From Pantanalinema sp. GBBB05 (GTDB lineage: Bacteria; Cyanobacteriota; Cyanobacteriia; Leptolyngbyales; Leptolyngbyaceae), in the NCBI GenBank assembly GCA_016743235.1, contig VRZD01000001.1, positions 186,001 to 250,000 of the forward strand: DNA of 64,000 bases. Reading direction: 5' to 3'. This document shows, piece after piece, positions 57,217 through 64,000 of the stretch. The translations under genes and the position numbers were made by a program. The notes under the pieces were generated by a model. That model was not told the origin of the DNA. It made no database searches and worked only from the letters and a program-made list of their open reading frames with translations. Every line of letters begins with the position of its first letter. Position 1 is the first letter of the stretch.

Positions 57217-57295
57217 AATTTGTTGGATTAATTTGTGGATGTGTTTACAAAACGATCGCTTACCTATGTTATAGTTGTTAAGCCGACAAACGAAC

Positions 57296-57369
57296 CGGGG
57301 CGTAGCGCAGCTTGGTAGCGCACTACTTTGGGGTAGTAGGGGTCGTGGGTTCGAATCCCGCCGCTCCGA
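57296..57369 (+). tRNA. tRNA-Pro (TGG)
   Basis: Acceptor CGGGGCG/CGCTCCG, D-arm GCGCAGCTTGGTAGCGC, anticodon loop with TGG, T-arm GTGGGTTCGAATCCCGC. 74 bases. Confidence 0.95.
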
Positions 57370-57376
57370 TTGGTTC

Positions 57377-57400
57377 AAACCCTCTCATTGAGAGGGTTTT
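57377..57400 (+). terminator. Terminator after tRNA-Pro
   Basis: AAACCCTCTC (57377-57386) pairs with GAGAGGGTTT (57390-57399), followed by T and G-T-rich sequence. A typical tRNA 3' terminator. Confidence 0.75.
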
Positions 57401-57560
57401 GGTGTTTTAAAGGGTATAAGGTCAGAACCCCTGACTACCGTTGCTTAGCTAACCAATGATATTTGGCAGAATTGCGTCGATTTAGCTCAATCTGGAGAAT
57501 AATATCCGTTTTCCAAGATTTATGGTTAACTGGGAACGATCGACGATCGTGGCAAATTGC

Positions 57561-57597
57561 CTTTAAAAAGGAACCGCCCGAACCAAAGTTCAGGCGG
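57561..57597 (-). terminator. Minus-strand terminator-like hairpin
   Basis: CCGCCCGAAC (57574-57583) and GTTCAGGCGG (57588-57597) form a stem with one mismatch. On the minus strand it is followed by TTCCTTTTTAAAG, a T-run. The nearest leftward gene ends at 58024 behind its own terminator, so this hairpin may end an unrecognised transcript from 57.6-57.96 kb, a stretch otherwise without a visible gene. Confidence 0.4.
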
Positions 57598-57964
57598 AGT
57601 GTGGTGTGAGGAGTGAACGGAAACATGCGTCTCCGCTTCTTTTATTGTAGACGACCCACCCAGGTTTTCCAGTCAATCTTACAAAGCCTGAAAAAGTCTT
57701 AAGAATTTTATCCAAAGTCTCAGTACCTTAATTGAGTTAATTCCATAGCAGCCTGAAATTATCGTGAGAGACGCAAGGGATCCAAACTTTTTTTAGCAGC
57801 AAGATAATTATTCTCTAGTAAAACAGTTATCTTGGTTCAATCATTTTTTCCAGAGAGAATCTAGCTAAAAAGTTAATGGTATTCCTGCTAATTTAATCAG
57901 TAGCCGCAAGTCGATAATTTTGAGTGAAAATAGCTAATTAACAGATTTTTTCAGACAAAATCAA

Positions 57965-57991
57965 CGGGTCGCTGATTAATACAACGACCCG
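57965..57991 (-). terminator. Terminator of the DPYGDPAD gene
   Basis: Minus strand: CGGGTCG (57991-57985) and CGACCCG (57971-57965) flank a 13-base loop, followed by TTGATTTTGTC. It lies just downstream of the leftward gene ending at 58024. Confidence 0.6.
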
Positions 57992-58023
57992 CTGCAAACC
58001 TGGGTTTAACCAGAGATCAAGCG

Positions 58024-58386
58024 TTAGCGGAAATAACGGGGGTCTTCATCAGCTGGATCACCGTAGGGATCCTCGCTAACCGATCGCACGTTACCAAAGC
58101 CGTCAAACCCATCACCATATTGATCGGCTGGATCGCCGTAGGGATCCTGGCTGGCAGGGCGGATATTGCCAAAGCCGCCCCCATATTGATCGGCTGGGTC
58201 ACCGTAGGGATCTTGATCGGCAGAGCGCACATGACCAAAACCATCCAAGCCATCACCGGATTGGTCGGCTGGGTCACCATAGGGATCTTCGCTAGCTGGA
58301 CGAACTCGGCGATCGTCCGGCTCAAAATAGTTGCCCTGGTCATCAGTTAGGGCTTCCTGAATCTTGCGGAAAAAACCGTCTACCAT
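58024..58386 (-). CDS. DPYGDPAD-repeat protein, 120 aa
   Basis: Start ATG 58386 (MVDGFFRKIQEALTDDQGNY), with GGAGG upstream. A short N-terminal helix is followed by four ~22-28-residue repeats built round DPYGDPADQ and GFGxVRxA, strongly acidic and rich in Gly and Pro. It is likely disordered. The repeated sequence suggests a ligand or partner-binding array. No known family. The Asp-rich motif could bind cations. Confidence 0.7.
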   Translation of the reverse strand: MVDGFFRKIQEALTDDQGNYFEPDDRRVRPASEDPYGDPADQSGDGLDGFGHVRSADQDPYGDPADQYGGGFGNIRPASQDPYGDPADQYGDGFDGFGNVRSVSEDPYGDPADEDPRYFR

Positions 58387-58474
58387 GATAAATCCTCCAA
58401 TTGGCTTAAAACACTGCATTTCAGGCGTTTAGCCTAATTTGCTTCCATTGAATTGACAGACTACCTGAGCTGGC

Positions 58475-58978
58475 TTAGTAAGCAGACTGGGGTTGCCGAT
58501 AGCCATAGGAATCACTGGTTTCTGGGAGGCTACGTAAGTCACGACCCGTTTGGCGACCGTTATACCCTTGAAATTCTCGGTATCGTTCTGCTTCGGCGGC
58601 TGGAACTTGAATGCCCTCTCGGGGTGGTGTGACCCAATGGGGGCGACCCTGAGCATCCCGGTAGTAAACCCGTCCGTTTTTAGATAGGTAATACTGCCCT
58701 TCTGCCCCTGCCTCTTGCCGATTTTGGTGCTGGTTGTACATGTAGTAAAGTGCGGCTGCCCCTGCCAAGATCGCCACTTTTTGTCCGTTAGATAGTCCCT
58801 TCCGCCGGGCTTGAGGGTTGGGATAGGAGGTGTTATTGGTGCGGGAATCGTCGATCGGGGGCAGGTTAGATTGATTTGAGCCACCGCAACTTGCTAATAC
58901 AGGCACAGTCATCAGGGCAGATAGTAGCAGCGATGTGCTACGTAGGTAACTTTTACGCCAGAACTCAGAACCATTCAT
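58475..58978 (-). CDS. Lipoprotein, 167 aa
   Basis: The N-terminus has a signal with a lipobox (VPVLASC). The mature part is polar and aromatic-rich, with AEGQYYLSKNGRVYYRDAQG, HWVTPPREG and a C-terminal Tyr/Gln-rich tail. Probably anchored to the outer leaflet of a membrane. No family recognised. Leftward, 88 bases upstream of the DPYGDPAD gene. Confidence 0.6.
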   Translation of the reverse strand: MNGSEFWRKSYLRSTSLLLSALMTVPVLASCGGSNQSNLPPIDDSRTNNTSYPNPQARRKGLSNGQKVAILAGAAALYYMYNQHQNRQEAGAEGQYYLSKNGRVYYRDAQGRPHWVTPPREGIQVPAAEAERYREFQGYNGRQTGRDLRSLPETSDSYGYRQPQSAY

Positions 58979-59220
58979 ACCGGATGTCCTCCATACCTTA
59001 CCTCAGAGACCAGAGTCAAACAGGGTGGTGTACGTCTGTTCATGGTGTCGGCTAGAGCCAAAGGTTTCATCAAGCTATTGATAGAAGCTGGTGATTAATT
59101 CGTTCGATCGAAAGATGCAGTTAATATGCACGATCGCGTTTATACTGCTTTGCCATTGCTTCTTTCCCGATCACCAACGGAAAGTTGCGAAAGCTAAGGA
59201 CAGTAAGAGAAATTTTGAGC

Positions 59221-61146
59221 ATGTGGAAGTTTCGTCGATCGCAGGTTTGGATAATCTGGGTAATGATCTTTACCGCCACGTTGACGATGGTGGTGTTCTC
59301 TAAGGTAGATGTCTCGGTATCTGCTCCCGCCAAATTCAAGGATGTGCAGGGACATTGGGCACAAAATTGTATTGAATCACTGGCACAACAGCGGATTATT
59401 AATGGTTATCCAGATGGCACCTTCCGCCCCAACGCTCCAGTGACGCGGGCTGAATTCGCGGTGATGGTGGATAGTGCGTTTTCTACCATGAGCCGCATCC
59501 GTCCTTCCAGCCCATTTAAAGATGTCCCAACCAGTCACTGGGCAGCCAAAGCCATTGAATATACTTATCAGACAGGCTTTTTGTCCGGCTATCCCGGTGG
59601 CAAGTTTAACCCCTCAGAACAAATTGTGCGGGTACAGGCGATCGGGGCTTTAGCGGGTGGGTTGCGGCAGGTAACGAATCAGCCCGCGTCCCAGAACCTT
59701 AGTACAGTGTTTAATGATGCTCAGACGATTCCAGCCTATGCCAAAACGGAGATCGCGGCAGCGTTAGAAAATCGCTTGATCGTCAATTATCCCGATGTGA
59801 AAAGACTGAATCCCAATCAGGTGGCCACTCGGGGGGAAATTGCTGCGTTGTTTTGTCGAGCGCAACCCAGGACAGCCGCCCTAATTCCTAATCAGTATGT
59901 TGCGAGTAATGGGGCGACGAGTACCTTACCGCCGATCGTGAACTCACCTAGCCCAACCCCGTCAGCTATCAATCCACCGGGAACCGTAGTTCTGCCCGTG
60001 AGCGACACCACAGTGCCGCCCACCCCGGTGATGCCTACCCGCGAAATTCGGGGGGTATGGATTACCAATGTGGATAGTGAAGTGTTGTTTGAGCAAAATC
60101 GCTTAAGTAACGCTATTCAAGACTTAGCGCAGCTCAATTTTAATACCCTATATCCTGCTGTCTGGAACTGGGGGTATACGCTGTATCCCAGTGCAGTAGC
60201 GCAGCGCACCATGGGGGTAGCTTATGATCCACGACCCGAGGCGATCGGACTTCAGGGACGGAATATATTAGCGGAGATGGTTCAGCAGGGACACCAACGG
60301 GGGTTAGCGGTCATTCCCTGGTTCGAGTTTGGGTTCATGGCTCCAGAAGACTCAGAATTAGCGAGGCTACATCCCGATTGGTTGACCAGTCGGCAGGATA
60401 ACAGTCAGGTTTGGATGGAAGGCATTCATCCTCGCGTTTGGTTAAACCCGTTTAAGCCTGAAGTGCAGCAATTCATCCTTGATTTAGTCATGGAAATTGT
60501 CACCCAGTATGACGTTGATGGTATCCAATTTGATGATCACTTTGGGCTACCGTATGACTTTGGCTACGATGCTTACACTATGCAGCTCTACACCCAGGAA
60601 AATCCTGGCAAAACGCCCCCGATCGATCCGCGTGATCCCGATTGGGTCAGGTGGCGAGCGAACAAAATTACGGAGTTCACCCGCCGAGTCTTCCAGTCCG
60701 TTAAAGCTCGCAAACGGCAAGCGATCGTCTCCCTGTCTCCCAATGCTTATCCTTATGCCTACGAACACTCATTACAAGACTGGCCAACCTGGCAACAACA
60801 AGGACTAATCGAAGAACTGCTCGTCCAGATCTATCGCGATAGCTTGCCATCCTTCATCGCCGAGTTGCAACGTCCATCGATTCAAGAGGCTCGCCGTCGG
60901 ATTCCTACAGGAGTTGGAATCCTGACTGGGCTTAAAGATAAACCGATACCGTTCCAGCAGATTCAGGAACAAGCCCAGGTCGTTCGCCAACAGGGGTTTG
61001 AAGGCATTTCATTCTTTTTCTACGAAACTTTATGGAGTCGGACGGGAGAGCCAGAGCGCGATCGCAAAACGGCGTTTAAATCGTTGTTCTCGCCCTCTCT
61101 GCCTCGCCCCAACCTGTTGGCGAATTGGACCCCACCCGTCCAGTAG
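59221..61146 (+). CDS. SLH-domain glycoside-hydrolase-like protein (GHL10)
   Basis: Start ATG 59221 (MWKFRRSQVWIIWVMIF, signal/anchor). Three SLH motifs at about 35-200 (FKDVQGHWAQNCIESLAQQR; FKDVPTSHWAAKAIEYTYQT; FNDAQTIPAYAKTEIAAALE) bind cell-wall polymers. After a Pro/Thr-rich linker is a GHL10 (DUF187-type) domain: REIRGVWITNVDSEVLF, VIPWFEFGF, VDGIQFDDHF (catalytic-type acids) and LSPNAYPYAY. Probably hydrolyses surface polysaccharides or glycans. It ends 5 bases from the converging Calx-beta gene. Confidence 0.85.
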   Translation: MWKFRRSQVWIIWVMIFTATLTMVVFSKVDVSVSAPAKFKDVQGHWAQNCIESLAQQRIINGYPDGTFRPNAPVTRAEFAVMVDSAFSTMSRIRPSSPFKDVPTSHWAAKAIEYTYQTGFLSGYPGGKFNPSEQIVRVQAIGALAGGLRQVTNQPASQNLSTVFNDAQTIPAYAKTEIAAALENRLIVNYPDVKRLNPNQVATRGEIAALFCRAQPRTAALIPNQYVASNGATSTLPPIVNSPSPTPSAINPPGTVVLPVSDTTVPPTPVMPTREIRGVWITNVDSEVLFEQNRLSNAIQDLAQLNFNTLYPAVWNWGYTLYPSAVAQRTMGVAYDPRPEAIGLQGRNILAEMVQQGHQRGLAVIPWFEFGFMAPEDSELARLHPDWLTSRQDNSQVWMEGIHPRVWLNPFKPEVQQFILDLVMEIVTQYDVDGIQFDDHFGLPYDFGYDAYTMQLYTQENPGKTPPIDPRDPDWVRWRANKITEFTRRVFQSVKARKRQAIVSLSPNAYPYAYEHSLQDWPTWQQQGLIEELLVQIYRDSLPSFIAELQRPSIQEARRRIPTGVGILTGLKDKPIPFQQIQEQAQVVRQQGFEGISFFFYETLWSRTGEPERDRKTAFKSLFSPSLPRPNLLANWTPPVQ

Positions 61147-61151
61147 TAATC

Positions 61152-64000
61152 CTAAGCCATCACCCGAAAATCCGAAGCTTGCAGGGGAGCGGTGGACGAG
61201 TTGACCGATAGGGTCGCAAACCGCCCCCCCGAGCCAAACCCGCAGCAACTACCATTCTGGTTATAGAACAGATCACCTGTTGCCTGATTAAACACAATCC
61301 GGGCAACGCTGGCCGCAGCTAAAGTGGCGCCATGACAAGCCGAATTAACGATCGCAAAATCATCAGCACTCAGTGAGTTACCCAGCTGACTGGATAGCGC
61401 CGTAAAAGTCGTTTTGCTGAGGACGATTGCATCTCCTTGGCGACGATCGAAGTCCACAATAGTATCAACGCCCAGGCTGCAAGGGGTAAAGGCTGAGCTA
61501 GAAGCAAAAACAAAGCGATCGGCGCCTGTTCCTCCGATTAGGGTATCCCATCCGGCTTCTCCATTCAGCCAGTCATTCCCGCCCTGCCCTTCAATCCAAT
61601 CGTTGCCACTTCTGCCTTCAATCCGATTCCCAGTGTTAGTGCCGCTTAGGTAATCACAGCAGTCTGTCCCAATTAGGTTTAAGGGGTCGATCGTCATAAC
61701 CACCGTAGCCTGAGCGATGCCACCTTGAGCATCACGAATTTGATAGGTAAAGTAATCAGTCCCGGCAAAGTCCAAATTAGCCTGGTAGGTCAATGTGCCG
61801 TCATCGTTACGGATTAGTATGCCGAATTGCGGGTTGGTAAAGCTATCAAGGGTTAGCGGATCACCCTCCGGATCAAAATCATTCTCCAAGACGGCGATCG
61901 TGACCGACTCTCCTTCGGTGACATTCCCCTGGTCATCGATCGCGACAGGTGGAGCATTCACAACAATTGGCACATCATCATTGAGAATCGTGCCAGTACC
62001 TTGAGCCACAGCGATCGTCGCTCCAGTTGGATTACTGAGATTGACAAAGAAAGTTTCGTCTCCTTCAACCTCCAAATCACCCTGGACATTCACCGTAATC
62101 GTTTGACTAGTTTGCCCAGGAGCAAAGTTCAAAGGAGTCAAAGGAATAGTAGTGTAATCATTCAATCCCGTAGCCGAACCATCTGCTGTAGCATATTCCA
62201 CCGTGATAGCTGAACTGCTAGCTGCCGATAAGTTCACAGTAAAGGTAAAAGCCGTTGTACCACTGTTATCTTCGACAAGGCTAATACTGCTAACACTTAA
62301 GGTTGGTAAGGGGGGTGGGATCAGCACATCGTCATCTAAGTTAGTGACTGCCACATCAACCGGATTGAGTCCGGCATAGTTAGGATCATCGCTGATGATT
62401 GGGGCAGTCACGATCGTGTAAGCAATAGCTCCATCTACTACCGCATCGTCCACTCCAGTAACTACTACAGTTTGGGGTTGAGCCCAATTGCGAGTATCAA
62501 AGATTAACGCTGGCGTGGAAATGCTACCTTCAGCCAAATTACTGCTACTGAGGTTAATCGTAACCGCTTGAGTGGGTTGAGAATTGAGCTGCACTGTAAA
62601 GGTGGCAGTACCACCCGCTTCAGTTGTGACTAAATCTGCGATCGGGGCAATGATTATACCTGCCGTATCATTGTCGGCAATGGTAACGGTAGCACTGCTA
62701 GCCCCAAGGTTATAGAGAGCGGTATCCGTTAAGGTTAAGCTGACGACTTCACTACCTTCCACGATAGCATCGTCAATGGGTGTAATGGTGACAGTAGTGG
62801 AACTTTGTCCAGCCGGAATCGTGACCGTTCCTATTACAGCATTGTAGTCAATACCGTTGGTGGCAGTATCACCAACAGTATAAGTGACTATTAATGCTTC
62901 AGTAGTGTTACCCGTGCGAGTAATGGTGAATACTCCCGGTTCATTACCAGTTTCAGTCGCATTAGCATCGGTAGCGGAGATACTGACGGTGGGTAAAGGC
63001 GGCGGTGCTAGCTCATCGTTATCCAAATTAGTGATAGCAACATCAACTGGATTGAGACCGTTGTAGTTAGAATCAGTACTAATAATTGGGGCAGTAACAA
63101 TTGTATAAGCAATATTTCCGTCTACTGCTGTATCGTCTACACCAGTGACTATAACAGTTTGGGGTTGATCCCAGTTACTGGAGTTGAAGGTTAAAACTGG
63201 AGTAGAAATGCTACCTTCAGCCAAGTTACTACTACTGAGAGGAATAGTGACATCTGAAGTTGGTTGAGAAGTCAATTGCACTGTAAAGGTGGCAGTACCA
63301 CCTGCTTCAGTCGTGACTAAGTTACTGATTGGTGAAATGGCTACACCAGCTGTATCATTATCAGCAATAGTAATCGTGGCAGTGGTTGCCCCAACGTTAT
63401 AGTTGGGAGAATTCACCAACGTTAGGATGACAGACTCGTCCAACTCGGTAGCAGTATCATCAATTGGAGGAATTGTAATATTTACCGATGATTGTCCGGC
63501 AGGAATAGTCACCGATCTTGCGAGGGTAGGGGTGTAATCGATGCCATTTGTTGCTGTGCCACCGATCGTATAGGTCACCGTTAAGGCTGTGCTGGTATTC
63601 CCTGTACGAGTGATGGTAAAGGTTCCAGGATCGCTCCCCGCTTCAGCGGCACTGGCGTCGCTAGCAATGATACTGACCGTTGGCAGATCGTTATCAACGA
63701 TGGTAATTCTGCCGGGGCTACCTGCGATCGTGGCAAATCCTGCCGGATCACTGAGGGTCAGAAGAATGTCTTCCTCCGCCTCAAACTGCGTATCGTCTTG
63801 GACTGCCAAAGTAATGGTAGCGGTTGTAGCGCCAGCCGCAAACTGGATCGTGTTACCGGAAACAGCAACTCCAGATCCCGCTACCCCAACCAGAGTGTAG
63901 TCAGTTTCTAATGTGGCAGACCCACCCAAGGTGAAATCAAGGGTACTAGCTTGTTGGGTAGCGCCATTCCGATTAATCACGAAGGTGATAGTACCGCTGT
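61152..64000 (-). CDS. Calx-beta/RTX-type surface protein, partial
   Basis: The frame is open to the right edge of the window, so the N-terminus lies outside it. The visible 949 residues hold repeated Calx-beta domains (motifs VTIPAGQSS and SATVTIADNDTAG), then a cadherin/Big_9-like domain (AIDDQGNVTEGES and GTDYFTYQIRDAQGG), then an RTX-like calcium-binding section (GRSGNDWIEGQGGNDWLNGE) and a C-terminal cap. It is likely secreted by a type I system. The tail contains three CC or isolated Cys sites (DCCDY, PCSLG, GSCCGFG), unusual for RTX proteins. Confidence 0.85.
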   Translation of the reverse strand, partial: SGTITFVINRNGATQQASTLDFTLGGSATLETDYTLVGVAGSGVAVSGNTIQFAAGATTATITLAVQDDTQFEAEEDILLTLSDPAGFATIAGSPGRITIVDNDLPTVSIIASDASAAEAGSDPGTFTITRTGNTSTALTVTYTIGGTATNGIDYTPTLARSVTIPAGQSSVNITIPPIDDTATELDESVILTLVNSPNYNVGATTATITIADNDTAGVAISPISNLVTTEAGGTATFTVQLTSQPTSDVTIPLSSSNLAEGSISTPVLTFNSSNWDQPQTVIVTGVDDTAVDGNIAYTIVTAPIISTDSNYNGLNPVDVAITNLDNDELAPPPLPTVSISATDANATETGNEPGVFTITRTGNTTEALIVTYTVGDTATNGIDYNAVIGTVTIPAGQSSTTVTITPIDDAIVEGSEVVSLTLTDTALYNLGASSATVTIADNDTAGIIIAPIADLVTTEAGGTATFTVQLNSQPTQAVTINLSSSNLAEGSISTPALIFDTRNWAQPQTVVVTGVDDAVVDGAIAYTIVTAPIISDDPNYAGLNPVDVAVTNLDDDVLIPPPLPTLSVSSISLVEDNSGTTAFTFTVNLSAASSSAITVEYATADGSATGLNDYTTIPLTPLNFAPGQTSQTITVNVQGDLEVEGDETFFVNLSNPTGATIAVAQGTGTILNDDVPIVVNAPPVAIDDQGNVTEGESVTIAVLENDFDPEGDPLTLDSFTNPQFGILIRNDDGTLTYQANLDFAGTDYFTYQIRDAQGGIAQATVVMTIDPLNLIGTDCCDYLSGTNTGNRIEGRSGNDWIEGQGGNDWLNGEAGWDTLIGGTGADRFVFASSSAFTPCSLGVDTIVDFDRRQGDAIVLSKTTFTALSSQLGNSLSADDFAIVNSACHGATLAAASVARIVFNQATGDLFYNQNGSCCGFGSGGRFATLSVNSSTAPLQASDFRVMA

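Noticed and set aside
57127..57378. Leftward ORF with SERRDSNPRPLLPQ
   Set aside because: It lies antisense to tRNA-Pro and DUF1818. The RRDSNPRP pattern is the known artefact of translating a tRNA in reverse.

Overview
The window is chromosomal DNA of a cyanobacterium, most likely a filamentous Leptolyngbya/Oscillatoriales-type organism. Evidence: the HIP1 octamer GCGATCGC occurs throughout, and there are many cyanobacterial or plastid-lineage marker genes (sipA, DUF2499/DUF3593, DUF760, DUF1818, DUF3493, an FdC2-like ferredoxin, hisZ, a Ycf61-type rpoZ, a Ski2/DSHCT helicase). Species cannot be settled from sequence alone.

Layout. 0-0.9 kb: small genes, including a DUF2795 gene broken by a one-base frameshift. 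0.9-3.2 kb: a leftward feo operon with FeoB split into a GTPase and a permease, behind a Fur-like palindrome. 3.5-5.6 kb: an ArsR-regulated cluster of small membrane proteins (DUF2214, DUF2499, DUF3593) with the same palindrome upstream of two transcription units. 5.7-15.9 kb: one 3,405-residue leftward gene for a surface/secreted repeat protein. 16-22.6 kb: leftward housekeeping genes (SipA, CbiX-type chelatase, epimerase, rhomboid, S9 peptidase, Nif11-like, Usp-like). 23.3-34.6 kb: mostly rightward core genes (helicase, ferredoxin, nuclease, inositol-phosphatase family, J/TPR protein, hisZ, scpB, trpB), with tRNA-Ser and a TnpB remnant.

34.6-38.6 kb is AT-richer accessory DNA: a nucleotidyltransferase, a lipoprotein, a tandem pair of membrane genes of which one lost its ATG, and a truncated NACHT-type leader with a nonsense codon. 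38.5-47.4 kb returns to core genes (tRNA-Thr, YccF, ZIP transporter, WD40 kinase, Nudix, SDR, surE, pheS), with a nested insertion-like repeat between surE and pheS. 47.4-52.4 kb is a repeat-rich accessory island: a 21-bp tandem array, a duplicated ~300-bp segment, a three-copy ~110-bp element and several orphan genes. 52.4-58.9 kb holds ATP-grasp, GNAT, LigT-like, NDH-2, rpoZ and DUF1818 genes, tRNA-Pro and a DPYGDPAD-repeat protein. 59.2-64 kb holds an SLH-anchored glycosidase facing a Calx-beta/RTX-type protein that runs off the right edge.

Functional themes are iron acquisition, cell-surface and exoprotein display (two giant repeat proteins plus the SLH glycosidase), and ordinary anabolism and translation. 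No complete mobile element, CRISPR array or rRNA operon was seen. The most unusual material is the set of repeats at 46-51 kb and the palindrome-controlled ArsR/DUF cluster.
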